DNA of 64,000 nucleotides from Polytrichum commune (GCA_950295325.1 OX485803.1:69829554-69893553); one strand, 5' to 3'; counted from the stretch's first letter, positions 10,438-22,880 are shown. The notes: a model not told the origin generated them from the letters alone. Program-made: numbers and translations.

Positions 10438-12439
10438 CTAATCCGAATCTGAATCAAGGTCTATTCTAGCTGAAGTAGATCCTCGTCGTACTCGTGATGA
10501 TTCCCCCGCTTCCATGCTTCGCGTTGTTCCACGGGTGAGGTATGGACGACTACCAGGAGACAATGGAACGGCATTACGTGGTCTAGGCCCACCATTTAGC
10601 CATCTCAATACCACATCATCCGCAACTCTATGCAAGAGTGCATCAATTGCAGCCAACTGCAGCCTGTTCTTGTGGTACCCCACCTCTAACTGCAATTCAT
10701 ATCTCGGATCCCGTTCCGTAGGCATGTCATCTGCATCTTCTTCCAAATCATGCTCCGATACTGATTCGAGACCTGCTGCATTGTACCAAGGAGGATGAAT
10801 GCCTCTCTTTAATTGTCTGCTGGTTGAATCCCAATGCCATTCAAGAGTTTGGTACAAAAATCTTTTCAAGCCATGATCGGAGGGCTTGTTGGGATACAAC
10901 TCGTCTGCAACATACAAAATTTGACGTGCATTCCGTGTCCAGTCGCCATCTCTGTTCTCGTGCCATAGCTCAACCTTGGCACAATTGTATAACCAACTCC
11001 ACTCAACATTCTCCCCATCAAACTCTTGAAGATCGAAGGAAAAGTCCCATGGCTTTAATACCTAGTCGTTAGGCATGTAATCCCGAAGGCCAAATTGGAG
11101 GTACAAACGAGGGTGGAAGGGTGATCTGCAATGAGGACATTGGCGTTTCTTGATCATATTCCCTATTAGACATTGTGGATGGAATTGGGCCCCACATGAT
11201 CCAACTTGATAGCATCCCTCTGGGCCAAATGGACATTGGCAAATCGCACATGCGGTTCCGTCGAAGACCATTGTATGTGGATTTGGCCATAACAACTCAC
11301 CCCTCATGCGGAATGGATATTCATGCACTTGGGTCACATCCCAATGGTGATCTGGGTCGGTCACTTGACGCCAATCGATGCTCCCGCTTGGCAATGTCCA
11401 CTCATTATCCCTATCCCACCTACTAGGGTACATCTGCTCATCTTTTGGCCATGACGTGAGCATCATATTCCGCATTCTCTGATTGCGGTTCCATTCTTTC
11501 TGGATGCTCTCAAACTCAGCTTCAAATTGATGAGCCTTGGCCATAGCAAGCAATGTGCTTGTCCTCATATTTTTGCGCTCCACAATCGCATCCAACAGAA
11601 ATTTCTTCAACCTTGCATTCTGCTCCTCCAGTCCGCCAATCTTGGCTTCTTGATCAACAACCACTTCATTGACCACTTGAAGTTGTTGTTGCATGTCCAC
11701 CACCTCCTTTTGCAAAGCCTCCATCTTTCCTCGCATTACTTCATTCCTCATACATACCTCCAGAGCTTGTAACTTTGCAATCTTGGCCTCCTGTAAAGCT
11801 GCGTCCCTCTCTGCTTCCAAAGACTGAAGGTTAATTGGTGTACTACTTGAACTGCTAGCCTCCCCCATCGTAAGTGTTGCAACTCGATTTTCGAACTTGA
11901 AAATCATCGTTTTATACTCACGAATTTCCAACGCATGTTGCTTACGCAATTCCTCCATTCTGCTCTCCGTCGGGTCCGCTCCATGTTCACCAAGGTTTAC
12001 CTCGTCTAGGACCTCGTTAATCACGTCGTTGATTAGGTTGTTGACCTCGACATTTGCCTCCATGCCCTCATCCATATGCTCAAACGCCTCCTCGATGGCC
12101 ATCTCCACGTCATTGGCTGGTCGTTTACGATTACGTGGTTTTTTTGGTTCCCGACCCTCTGGAATTGGGGCCCCAGGCTCGTCCACTAGTCGAGGATTCC
12201 TCCTGAACCATTCCGGAACGGGAGTGTATGGAATATCTAGAACTGTGCATTTAGTGAATGCAATTCCAATACCCCCAAATTTTTGACCATGCAGGGTAGC
12301 CAAACTTGACCAATCCACCCTAACTCGCAACACGTCCTCCGCATACATCATACACGCCACCGACTTTGGAATTGCACTCTTGGGCCATCTATCCAAATTG
12401 GAGATACTTCTAAGTATCGTTAGGAATCTCCATTTTGCC

Positions 12440-12444
12440 TCCAC
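12440..12444. repeat. TSD of solo LTR A (TCCAC)
   Basis: TCCAC flanks the LTR on both sides (12440-12444 and 13418-13422), the 5-bp duplication expected for Ty3/gypsy integrase. Confidence 0.9.
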
Positions 12445-13417
12445 TGTCGCGCACCTCTCCATGAGGAGTGCCCGAAACACCATGGGCACAAGGGGGACCC
12501 CGGAGTGACACCCGGGACTTGTGGCGCCGTTGGTGAGAGGGCCCAAGTGATCCTAGTGTGGGTGAGGGCCCCGGGCGTTGGGAACGCCTCCCACCCACGA
12601 AGACTAGGAGGCACAAGGGCAAGGCCATGAGCTATGCGTAGCTCATGGCGTGGTGATTCTAGAATGCTCAAGAACACCTCAATCGGAGGTGTGAGCTAGG
12701 AGTTATGGCCATTTGAGTGGGGCGCTGTCCCGGGACAGCGCCCTGGTACAGCAGTGCCTGGGAGGGATTCCCGGGACTGCCAAGGTTCAAACAGGCATAA
12801 CTTCCTCAAGACTTGCTCGAATGGAGCAAGTGAGGAGTCCATCGGCATCTACGTGAAGCGTAGATGAGGATGGAGTGGTTGGTGGTTATGATCAGACATC
12901 ATACAAGGAAGTTATGATGGTCTGAAGCTGCTGGGGGGTTCTAGGCCCAGCAGCTAAAGGAAAATGTCCACTTGGCCCCAACTCTTGGTAGAGAGACAAG
13001 AGGTTGGTTGACGGTGGGGTAGGGGCCCCGCGTGAAGTCCTAGAGGCTTATATGGGTGAGGTGGTGTGGCCTCACCCACCCGAGGCCGAACGGCAAGGCC
13101 TCCATGGGCTTTGGCCTATTGTGAGGCCATAGTTGCCTAGTATGGTTCGGGTTGTTGTAGTGTTGCTCCGGCAATGCGATGATCAACATAGGATTGGACT
13201 TCCATGAATGGAAGTCCACATTGGGGAAATGGGTTACCGATTAAGGGGTGAGTCCCGAAAGCAAAGTAGGAGGGTTGGTTCCCTCCTATGAACTATTGGT
13301 CCGGGGTAAGAGGAGCTATCCATTAGCATGGCGGAATGCGAAGGGTTAGCGACTCGTAACCTTTGCTAGAATTGAAAATTGGCAAGATTATTAAGGGACC
13401 TAGCAAGGGTTGCGACA
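12445..13417 (+). mobile_element. Solo LTR A of the chromovirus family
   Basis: 973 bp, starting TGTCGCGCAC and ending GGTTGCGACA. It lies inside the coding exon of the RING-type gene. It closely matches the solo LTR at 48932-49904 over the stretches compared, although the two sit in different giant transposons. A solo LTR is what remains after recombination between the two LTRs of a full element. Confidence 0.92.
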
Positions 13418-13749
13418 TCCACGTCATCAAGCTGCATATAACTCGCACTGATGGCCTTGCAGTGTCGCTCGTGACAAGGTCTTGGCCACAACCGATCAAA
13501 GTGAGGGAAGCCCACGTACTGCATTGCAGTCTTCACTGACCACGGTTGTGGTACATTCTCCCAACCTGCCCTGGCTTTTTGAGTGTTGTCATCATAAACA
13601 TCCCACTCCAACCCAGCGGCCTTGCATACATATGATCTGTGACAACCAGATCCTCCACTTGCCATGTCTCCAGATCCTCCACTTGCCATGTCTGAAAATC
13701 CTTCACTTGCCGGATCCACCCAAATTGTAGTTTCTAATTCTAATCTAGA

Positions 13750-14150
13750 ACTCTAATTTTTAAATTACTAATTGCACTTCATAATAGTGCTACAAAACAT
13801 CCAAGCATACACTTCAAAATAGTGTTGCTGTGGAATTAGTTCAAAAAAGTCGTTAAAAATTAAAGTACAAAAATTCAGCACACCCTTCGAGCACCCCGCT
13901 ACCAGCGCTCACGCAGAGGCCAGTTGACTGGGCGCGTCACAAGGAATATGCCAAAAATGCAATATGCCACGTCACAAGGGACCGGGTCCACGTGGATCAC
14001 ACCCACAAACAGGTCAGTAAAAAAAGTATAAAAGGATCCCAAAAAAAGGATCCTTAACTCCTCCGAGCACCCCGCTAAACCCCGCACTCTGTAGTAGAGG
14101 AGGGTCGTCCGGGCGCCCACAAGGAGTGGAGTGGGGTATGTAAGTGGTCC
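13750..14150. other. Spacer upstream of RING-type gene
   Basis: No gene is visible. The phrase cgagcaccccgct occurs twice (about 13890 and 14065), and a TATAAAA sequence sits near 14027 on the plus strand, but no plausible plus-strand gene follows it. Confidence 0.4.
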
Positions 14151-14159
14151 CCTCCACTT

Positions 14160-14720
14160 ATATACCCCTCCATCCGCTCCCCATTCCCACCCTGTTCGCA
14201 CCCGTTCCCTCCCGTCCGCGCCCGTTCCCCGCCAGTCCGCACCCGTTCCCTCCCGTCCGCACCCGTTCCCTCCCGTCCGCACCCGTTCCCTCCCGTCCGC
14301 GCCCGTTCCCCCCAGTCCGCACCCGTTCCCGCCCCCGTCCGCACCCGTTCCCAAACGTCCGCCCCCTCGTTCCCTACGTCCACCCCCTCGTTCCCTACGT
14401 CTGCCCCCTCGTCCGCCCCCTCGTTCCCTACGTCCACCCCCTCGTTCCCTACGTCTGCCCCCTCGTCCGCCCCCTCGTTCCCTACGTCCGCCCCCTCATT
14501 CCCTACGTCCGCTCCCCTCAGTCCGCTCCCTCGTTCCCTACGTCCGCTCCCCTCAGTCCGCTCCCGCGTTCCCCTCGTCCGCTCCAACCCGCCCCCCCCC
14601 CCCTTCCGCTCCATGTTCCCTTACGTCTGCTCCAACGTTCCTATAAGTCCGCCCCATGTTCCCCTACGTCCGCTCTAGCGTTCCCATACGTCTGCTCCCG
14701 AGTTCCTTTGAATCTGCACT
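14160..14720. repeat. C-rich minisatellite, middle array
   Basis: Tandem units of the type CGTTCCCT(A)CGTCCGC(A/C)CC. The first part (14190-14350) uses cccgttccctcccgtccgca; the second (14355-14590) uses ctcgttccctacgtccgcccc. The array shares the CCGTCCGC core with the arrays near both ends of the hAT element. ORFs here are repeat translations. Confidence 0.9.
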
Positions 14721-15224
14721 TTTTAACTTTTTTTGGAAGTTTGGACATAGTCTCGGTTTTTTGGCTCTCAAAAATTCATATGAAGTCCAAAAAATGATTT
14801 CTTGGTATCCATGGATAGGTAATGAAGTCCTCTACATGAATATGCAATAATATTTCTACTGCACATTCCCGCGTCCCTCCATCCGCACCCCATCTAACTT
14901 AGACCCTTTGCAAATAATATATGTGACACTAAATATCATTACCGGTGTACTTATCCACACAAAACTAATGAAGGATCCCTCAAGCAACAAAGTAATCAAT
15001 GTAGTATGATGACCAACAAATTATCACCCCTATGGAGACAACGATGTACAAGTAATGACTTTATTATTGCGACGACGGTACAAATGCCCTTTATAAATCA
15101 CATACATGAACAAACCATGCACGATTTAATATTCCACTTCATTCCGTCAAGTTGACTTCCGTCATGGCAACCTCGTAGATGCTTGTGGCTTCCGTCGAGG
15201 GTCCATTTTTGGGAGAGGATTCGG
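14721..15224. other. Spacer, no gene seen
   Basis: AT-rich DNA between the middle minisatellite and the small acidic ORF. No domain, clear repeat or RNA gene is recognised. Confidence 0.4.
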
Positions 15225-15721
15225 TCAAAGTAAATCAACATAGCTAATCGTTCGGTCTTTCATCCGTTCCTTCAATGGTAGCCGATGAGGCGATAATCCT
15301 CTCCTCTTCTTACGAAAAGGCAAAGTCCTTGAAGATTCTCCCGCTACCTTGACATCTTCAATGTCGATTGAAGTCTCCTCCACATCCACATCCCGGGCTT
15401 CTCCAAAATATCCGCACACAAATCAATCAGATCATTTAGATCTCCACCCACGCATTGTGTGTTGTCATTCTCCACCGCATCGATCTCAAAGTTGTCCGCA
15501 TATCGTCGTTGGTCCTCCTCCGCCCTCATCCTCCAAGCTTGTGTAGATTGTGAGAAGGGAGTCATGACATACTCATCACGAAATCGATCCCTAGCACATC
15601 TCTCATCTCTCTCACGCTCGGTTGATGGATTGAATGGAATATCGGGTTCACCTAAATTTTCTATCTCCTCATCACATCCTAGACCCTCAAACATGTATCT
15701 CTTCTCTCCCATCCTATCCAT
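15225..15721 (-). pseudogene. hAT cargo ORF: small acidic hypothetical protein with frameshift
   Basis: Two overlapping minus-strand frames seem to be one gene. The 5' part starts MDRMGEKRYMFEGLG and is acidic/Arg-rich (ERERDERCARDRFRDEY). The 3' part contains DVDVEETSIDIEDVKVAGES and a basic PFRKKRRG tract before the stop. A one-base shift near 15405-15415, or an unrecognised short intron, joins them. Joined length would be about 160 residues. No family is recognised. The composition suits a nuclear accessory protein, but that is inference. Confidence 0.4.
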
Positions 15722-15954
15722 GATACTCTACCCTCGTTATATGTATGAGTCTAAATGCTCTACTTATATATTGAGCTCAAAGGACTTTATGAAATATACA
15801 ATATTTGATGTAATCCAAGATGTAGAGGATCCAATTCTCGTTGGTAGGATAAAGACAACACAATAGGAATAAAAAGAAAGTTGGTGAAGTCAAAAAGTTA
15901 GTTGCACTTTTTGAAAAAGTCCCCCGACACCCGCATTGGAAACCTCTTTGAAAC

Positions 15955-16265
15955 TTCTATATTTGATGGGTTGTCCTTTCATTCAACAATTCACATATTT
16001 GAGCTTCAACCTTAGTGGTTCGTATAGTTTCACAACCCACACGCATTCGAATGTCATATTAATTCAACAAAGTACATATTTGTGCTTCAACCTTTGTGGT
16101 CCATATGGTTTCACAACGCATATTAGGCATCCGAATGCCATCTTCATTCAACAATTCACATATTTGAGCTTCAACCTTAGTGGTTCGTATGGTTTCACAA
16201 CCCACACGCATCCCCTTGCCCTTTCATTCGACAATTCACATATTTGTGCTTCAACCTTTGTGGTT
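15955..16265. repeat. Tandem repeat, about 75-bp units
   Basis: Four to five imperfect copies of a unit containing caattcacatatttgagctt, caacctt(a/t)gtggttc and gtttcacaaccca. The plus-strand ORF across it encodes a repeated peptide (SFNLSGSY-FTTH) and is probably not a gene. Confidence 0.8.
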
Positions 16266-16269
16266 CATA

Positions 16270-16304
16270 AACCCTAAACTCTAAACCCCTAAACCCTAAA
16301 CCCT
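16270..16304. repeat. Interstitial telomere-like repeat (CCCTAAA)
   Basis: Several consecutive, partly degenerate CCCTAAA units. This is the Arabidopsis-type telomeric motif, which supports a green-plant origin. It is far too short for a telomere and lies inside the hAT element. Confidence 0.75.
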
Positions 16305-18674
16305 ACGTCATTCCAAATTGCTACCACATATGTGCCGTTGTTTTGTTCTCTCACTCATGTAGAAGTGTTTCCATACATGGTTTAAGGGTTTAGGTTCCCA
16401 GCTTTCCAACGAACCCACCCGCTTTTTTTTACGATGCCTACAACGAAAGTTAAACGTTCGCAAATCGCGAGGACTACTTCAAGTTGGCACAATCTCTACT
16501 TAGACATATAACTTATGGTATACATTGGGGTTTTTAGAAGGGGTCATGAACGCACGTGATTCTCAAACATAATGTAGAGTGCATCCCCCGAGTTCCTATA
16601 GGCTTCATAAAGATATCTTACCAACACCTTACACAAATTAGAACATTCTAGAAAAGCAAATTAATATGGTCCACATTGATATTAAACTAGGAATTTGGTG
16701 TGGGTTTAAATTTAATGTGGCCCACATTAGTGATCATTTGGGGGGGGTGCACTATACTAAATCCGTATGAGTATATGTGAGTGCACAAAAGAGGTATTGA
16801 TTTGAACTTTGTTGTATTATGTATTATTCTTCACAAAATTATAAGTTGTAGTTATGTAAATATATAGAATAATTTAAAAAAATATACAACATCTCTACTA
16901 ACTTGTATGGTAGTGTCATTAGATTTTATAGAATAAGGTTCATTTTATTTTAGTATTGGCTTAAACTGGTACATAAAAAGAACCAACCACAAGTGAACAT
17001 ACGATCTTACATATCATTTGATGGTAGACTTCAAAACAATAATTGCATTAGCTTTTATGACATGTATTACAAATCAGAGTATGGGAGGATTGAATGGAAA
17101 CAGATGCTTAGGGACTTGGAAAAAGCCCCGGACGTGGCCTACCATGACATTCTTAACAAATTTGATTTGATTTGGGGGGTCAAAGGTCTTATTGTGACCC
17201 GTAGCAACTTAGTCCCTACTTGGAAGGATAGGCCTCAAATGAGCATTATTTCTAGATTTCCACTTAGGGTGCGCTGTTTCGGCTGGGTTGGTTGTATTTT
17301 CAATTTGTGCCAAAAAAAGAATAAGACATGTATTGCAAATATAAGGGCCGGTTCACAATATGGCCAAACTTTAAGAGGTTCAACATTTGGACCATGAAAA
17401 TGCTGAAATGCCCAAAGTCCGTCCTCTCGGCCTTCACACTAGAGGCCGAAGTCCAAAGGACGTGGCCTCCAAAAGAGCCTAGGTGCCAACACTTTTAGGA
17501 AGTTATGGCGCCAAGAGTTCGGCCTCTCGAGCAAAGATTGGGTATAGCAAAATGCTCAACCCAAACTTCCGTCGAGAGGCCGAACTTTTTTTTCATTAAA
17601 ATAATCAATCATTGACAAGATCTTGGCCGTTAGATTGGAGGGGTTATTTTGAGCAAGGAATAAAGTGGCATGCTCCTTTGAGTTTGGACTTTGGGATTGG
17701 CCTTTGGAGGCTTCACACTTTGGCCATCCAAGCCGAGAGGCCGTGGGAGTTCATGGCCAAAGGTTTGGACTTTGCGCTTGGCCTTTGGAGGCTTCACACT
17801 ATGCCCAACTAAGGCTACCCTTACTATATTTTCTTGGCTATTTTCAGTTCATTTCTTTGGACTATCAACAAAATTGGGCCACTCAATCGCACGGCCTCTC
17901 AACTTGGACGGCCAAGAATATGTCCAAACTTCCAAAAAAAAGTGATTGTGAATTATATAAATATAAATATAAGCAATTGTGAAGATTCCTTGTGAGAGAA
18001 TACCATTCATAAAATTGCACACCCAATCAAAACTTTATTCAATATCAAGTTTACAAATCACGAGTGAATATGAATCAATGTAACTGGATGTGTAGTTTTT
18101 ATCATCCATATTATGGTTGTATTTCATCCGTTAACGTTTATAGAGTCAGATTTACAAAGAAGGGAGTACCATTTTGTTAACTGTTAACACGTTTAACATT
18201 TATAGTGTGCAATATGTGGGGAGTAGAAGAAAGATAACATTTAGAGATGTTTTGGATCACGTGTACAACCGATATAACTATTGCAATATTGTGCTCAACT
18301 TTAGTTAACTAGATATAACTATAGTTTACTACATTTTGTGGCATACCAAAATTAGAATAAATATAGGTAACTGCATTTTTTCAAGACATATCACAAACAA
18401 CTATAGTTAACTTGAACTTAGCACATGGATGTGATAACAACGATGTGAAAGAAGGATGTGGCCTCACGAGAGGCGAGAACCTTGGTTAGCCTCCCATAGA
18501 CTTCTTCTCGATTATGGAGCAAAGGCCTCATGGAGTAGTATGAACATTGCACTAAGATCCATAAACCTCATACAATATACAAGTTTTGTATGAAAAAATG
18601 ATGGCTTTATTTACATCTCCAACGGTTACAAAATTGGTATGATTCAAAATTGTTGCAAAAAAAACAAAAAAAAT
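16305..18674. other. Long spacer in hAT element; GGCCTC-rich stretch
   Basis: Mostly AT-rich with no recognised gene. An ORF at 16993-17397 has no recognisable domain. About 17400-17920 is unusually rich in GGCC/GAGGCC words, with two similar segments around ttggcctttggaggcttcacact (near 17697 and 17779), i.e. a short local duplication. Confidence 0.4.
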
Positions 18675-21570
18675 CTATTTTGCAGTGTCACGGAAGCACA
18701 TTGTCGGGTTAACCATGTTGTATGGAGGAGACTTCAAAATGTTCACTACGTGTGTCGCAACCCTTGCTAGGGCCCTTAATAATCTTGCCAATTTTCAATT
18801 CTAGCAAAGGTTACAAGTCGCTAACCCTTCGCATTCCGCCATGCTAATGGATAGCTCCTCTTACCCCGGACCAATAGTTCATAGGAGGGAACCAACCCTC
18901 CTACTTTGCTTTCGGGACTCACCCCTTAATCGGTAACCCATTTCCCCAATGTGGACTTCCATCCATGGAAGTCCAATCCTATGTTGATCATCGCGTTGCC
19001 AGAGCAACACTACAACAACCCGAACCATACTAGGCAACTATGGCCTCACAATGGGCCAATGCCCATGGAGGCCGTGCCGTTCGGCCTCGGGTGGGTGAGG
19101 CCACACCACCTCACCCATATAAGCCTCTAGGACTCTACACGGAGCCCCTACCCCACCGCCAACCAACCTCTTGTCTCTCTACCAAGAGTTGGGGCCAAGT
19201 GGACATTTTCCCTTAGCTGCTGGGCCTAGAACCCCCCCAGCAGCTTCAGACCATCATAACTTCCTTGTATGATGTCTGATCATAACAACCAACCACTCCA
19301 TCCTCATCTACGCTTCACGTAGATGCCGATGGACTCCTCGCTTGCCCCATTCGGGCAAGTCTTGAGGAAGTTATGCCTGTTTGAACCTTGGCAGTCCCGG
19401 GAATCACTCCCAGGCACTGCTGTACCAGGGCGCTGTCCCGGGACAGCACCCCACTCAAATGGCCATAACTCCTAGCTCACACCTCCGATTGAGGTGATCT
19501 TGAGCATTCTAGAATCACCACGCCATGAGCTACGCATAGCTCATGGCCTCACCCTCATGCCTCCTAGTCTTTGTGGGTGGGAGGCGTTCCCAACGCCCGG
19601 GGCCCTCACCCACACTAGGATCACTTGGGCCCTCTCACCAACGGCGCCACAAGTCCCGGGTGTCACTCCGGGGTCCCCCTTGTGCCCATGGTGTTTCGGG
19701 CACTCCTCATGGAGAGGTGCGCGACAACGTGTGTGATGGTTGACCTTTCCGCTGGATTGGTCTTCGTCAATGAATCCAATGCTAACTCAAACCGCATATT
19801 CAAGCCATTTGGATCACTGTTTAGCTGAAACAAGGGGGAAGTCGCATCCCTGGCATAAATCTTCTTTGCCAAAGCACCCACTGAGAAGGACTCCGATAGA
19901 AACGTGTGCCTATGTTTCCGAGCCATCCTCACCGGAGAGGTGGATGTTCCACGCTGCCCTCGTACATGGAATAATTCTGGACCAGCACAGTTGTATTTTG
20001 CTTTGTGCTTGTTCATCTCATCCACTGAATCTTTTCCATAGTTGGAGGGTGCGTCTTCACCTCCCCAGGATGCCATGCCCCAATCACACACACCAATGTA
20101 AACCGTGTTCTCACGGTCTTGTGGGAAATGCAGCATGACATTGTTGGGATTAAGGTCATTGTGCAACACGTCATGCTTGTGCACTACATCCACAATGCAC
20201 ATTAGAGCCCATGCCAAATAAGCTCGATGCCTTCGATATACAACCAACCGTTTCCGTGCTTCAAAGTCTGCCCCAGGCATGTGAAGGATTGTGCGCTCGT
20301 GGGTTTCCGGAACGTTGAAGTCATAGATCCTCATGTTTTTCAAGGAGCCTCCATTCCACCACATCGAATAGGATTCGTATGTTTTCATATTGAGGTATTG
20401 TAGCTTGATTACCCCAGGATGATCTACTGGACACGCCAATGCTTCAACTGAACGTTCCTTTCGATTCTCCAAACTATTCGTGGCCTTCATGGTCTTCCCA
20501 GCCCACTCTATCCAGCTAGGGATGAATGATGCTCCATGAATTGCGACTCTCCGCACCACTCCGAAGGTCCCTTGGAAGATTTCCTTATCCAAGGCTTTGA
20601 TCTCCGCATTCCTAGGCAACCATATGACACCCTGCCGGCCCTGAGTGGCAATGTTGTCTGCCATCTGCCTATCAATAAAAATGGGAAGGTTGCGGGCGGA
20701 TGTTCCTTTTGCTGCTATTACGCCTCTTTTCCAATTCTCTAGCTTCATGTACAGCTCGGACTTCCTGCCACTACTACTTCCCTCGCTAGGATGCACAACA
20801 TCATATGCCATTGTTGGATTGTAGATTGCTTCCACGGCTTGTTGTTCAATCCAGGTGCCCCAATCGCTCATGCCCCTAGCATCTTCAAACTCCGCTCCAG
20901 CCGTGGCTTCCGTGAGAATAAGAATCAAATCGTTCCTCACCAAATCCAACCCCTTTGTACCATCATTGAGGTATTTTATTTCCAAATAAACCATGCTGTT
21001 ATTTCTAAACCACTCCAACAGCACGACCCTACAATGGTTTCGAGCCTCATCGATCCGCGGGTCGCGTTTGCCTCTATTTTTCCTTTTCCTCGATTGCGAA
21101 CCTGAAACCCCGGACCCCTCCTCCGTCCCTTCCGAAATTGCTGGGCGTTTTTGTCCCCGTCTTTCACCATGCTCCGAACCTTGAGGTACATCACGTGCAG
21201 GGCTCTCCGGTCTTGATGTCCGCCGTGTCGGAGATCGTGGTGGCACGGACTCTCCATGAGTGGCTGCATTTATATCGGTGGAACTGCCTGAGCTTGGTCC
21301 CCTTCCTGTTCTCCCTCTATGTCCATTGTTTCCCCGACTCCCACGTGTTCCACGGCTTCCACGTGTTTGGTTGCCTCCTGAATGGCCAACTGCAAAGAAC
21401 TCTTCGTCAAACCGAAAAGGATCTGGACGTGGGGGACGTGCTGCAGTGCTTCCACTTCCGGCCTCGCTTCCCGTACCCTCTCCAGTATGCGCAAGTGGAG
21501 TGCTTTGGAGCCAAGCACGGTGCAGCCTCGTATCCTCGTCTTGGTAAGGAGCAATGTCCTCCCCCTCCAT
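18675..21570 (-). pseudogene. hAT cargo gene 2: protein-kinase-like protein, C-terminus split by a solo LTR
   Basis: Starts at the ATG at 21570 (MEGEDIAPYQDED). After setting aside the LTR at 18753-19726 and one ACGTG duplication, the frame runs in phase through ITHVV-NILKSPPY to a TAG at 18675-18677, giving about 638 residues. The first 200 residues are low-complexity and Gly/Ser/Arg-rich with a basic KRKNRGKRD patch. The kinase fold occupies about 300-600: a VAIK-like lysine in AGKTMKA (near 357), catalytic loop HNDLNPNN (near 468) and DWG in place of DFG (near 492). Catalytic Asp and Asn are kept, so activity is possible, but the HRD Arg is lost and DFG is altered. The LTR removes only the last residues. 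A TATATAAA box lies upstream. Host-manipulating or regulatory functions are speculation. Confidence 0.7.
18753..19726 (-). mobile_element. Solo LTR B of the chromovirus family
   Basis: 974 bp. On the minus strand it starts TGTCGCGCAC and ends GGTTGCGACA. It is flanked by ACGTG on both sides (18748-18752 and 19727-19731). Inserted in the last coding part of the kinase-like gene. Confidence 0.92.
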
Positions 21571-21795
21571 CGTGAAAAAAACCGCGTGAGTGAGTGAATG
21601 TAAAAAAGAGTGAGTGAATGTAGAAATGAATGCGTGAATCTGGAAAAAAAATTGCGAGGGTTCCCCCACAATTTGCCCTGCCCTCCCAAACCCCCTGAGA
21701 CCCGCGCGGTGCCGCTGTCCTTGGGACGGCAACAAGGTCTCGGGTCCCTTTGTGGTGGGAGGAGAGGAAAGTGAGGGGAACTAAAACCCCATGGC

Positions 21796-21803
21796 TTTAT
21801 ATA
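21796..21803 (-). promoter_or_regulatory. TATA box of kinase-like cargo gene
   Basis: TATATAAA on the minus strand, about 225 bases upstream of the ATG at 21570, at the inner edge of the right-hand minisatellite. A good match to the plant TATA consensus at a plausible distance. Confidence 0.55.
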
Positions 21804-21879
21804 GGCAAAGGGGAGCACAATCATTATGGGATCCCGGTCGGATTTGACATGGGGCACGAAAAGGACGTATGGGGAACGT

Positions 21880-22430
21880 GGGAACGCGGGGGCGGACGGA
21901 GGGAACGAGGGGGCGGACGTAGGGGAACACGGGCGGACGGAAGGGAACGGAGCGCGGACGGGAGGGAACGTACGGGAACATGGGGCGGACGGGAGGGGAA
22001 CGTGGGGCGGACGGGAGGGGAACGTGGGGCGGACTGGAGGGGAACGCGGGCGGACGGGAGGGGAACGCGGGCGGACGGGAGGGGAATGTAGCGCGGACGG
22101 GAGGGAACGTGGGGCGGACGGGAGGGAACGTGGGGCGGACGGGAGGGAACGTGGGCGGACGGGAGGGAACGTGGGCGGACGGGAGGGAACATGGGGCGGA
22201 CGGGAGGGAACGTGGGGCGGACGGGAGGGAACGTGGGCGGACGGGAAGGGAACGTGGGCGGACGGGAAGGGAACGCGGGGCGGACGGGAAGGGAACGGGT
22301 GCGGACTGGGGGGGAACGGGCGCGGACGGGAGGGAACGGGTGCGGACGTTAGGAAACGTGTGGGAACGTGAACGCACGGCGGGGGAACGTGGGGCGGACG
22401 TGAGGGAACTTGGGGCGGACGGAGCCCTCC
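21880..22430. repeat. G-rich minisatellite, right array part 1
   Basis: Tandem units of GGGCGGACGGGAGGGAACGTG, the G-rich strand of the same family as the middle array. The polarity is opposite to that of the left and middle arrays. Long ORFs across it are repeat translations. Confidence 0.9.
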
Positions 22431-22690
22431 GCGTTCCCCCGTCCGCTCCAGCGTTCTCCCCCCCGTCCGCTCCACCCCCGTCCGTCCGCCCCACCCCCGT
22501 CCGCCCCACCCCCGTCCGCTCCACCCCCCTCCCCCGTCCGCTCCACCCCCGCTCCACCCCCCTCCCCCGTCCGCTCCACCCCCCGTCCGTCTGCACCACC
22601 CCCCTCCCCCGTCCGCACCACCCCCCGTCCGTCCGCTCCACCCCCCTCCGCCGTCCGCACCACCCCCCTCTCCCGTCCACCCCACACCCT
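22430..22690. repeat. C-rich minisatellite, right array part 2 (polarity switch)
   Basis: At about 22430 the array flips from G-rich to C-rich on the plus strand (ccgtccgctccaccccc units), forming a head-to-head arrangement next to the right end of the hAT element. The two halves could pair with each other as a large imperfect inverted repeat. Confidence 0.88.
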
Positions 22691-22880
22691 CCTTAGTCAT
22701 ATTTTTCTACTTTGATTTTAACAGAACCCTAAACACAATGGCAAAATGGTTTACTTGGCAAGGGAAATATGCACATCCACGTCGGCGTTTTCTGCCACAT
22801 AGGACGCCACCTTGGCAAGAAGGTAAGTATTTTACCCACCCTAGTCCATTCCCCCTATGTTGACCCTACGTGGACCCTAT

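Larger units (their letters stand above)
10438..13689 (-). pseudogene. hAT cargo gene 1: coiled-coil protein with RING-type zinc finger, broken by a solo LTR
   Basis: One reading frame runs from an ATG near 13689 to the stop at 10438 once the solo LTR at 12445-13417 and one copy of its TCCAC duplication are set aside. At the junction, DDV continues directly into EAKWRFL. The product would be about 757 residues. It has a Gly/Ser-rich start, a Pro/Arg-rich basic patch (PKKPRNRKRP), a long coiled coil (about 11500-12050) and a RING-H2-like finger (C-x2-C ... C-G-A-Q-F-H-x2-C ... C-P-H-C, near 11105-11235). A C-terminal acidic/Arg-rich region follows. A single in-frame TAG (11062-11064) separates MPND from VLKPWDF, and the frame stays open on both sides. 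RING fingers often mediate ubiquitin transfer; the role here is unknown. The native gene may be intact in sister copies. Confidence 0.65.

Noticed and set aside
14131-14797. ORFs of 150-220 codons over the middle minisatellite
   Set aside because: Repeat translations on both strands; composition follows the repeat unit.
16270-16304. Chromosome end
   Set aside because: Only a few telomeric units, embedded within an intact hAT element; interstitial repeat.
16993-17397. ORF of 134 codons as a hAT cargo gene
   Set aside because: No recognisable domain, ordinary AT-rich composition, no splice or promoter context.
19494-19743. Recurrent small ORF (SILESPRHELRIAHGL...) seen in several places
   Set aside because: It lies inside every copy of the LTR and carries no known domain; repetition comes from the LTR, not from a gene family.
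21270-22715. ORFs of up to 476 codons over the right minisatellite
   Set aside because: Repeat translations; the longest only joins the repeat to an out-of-frame reading of the kinase-like gene.
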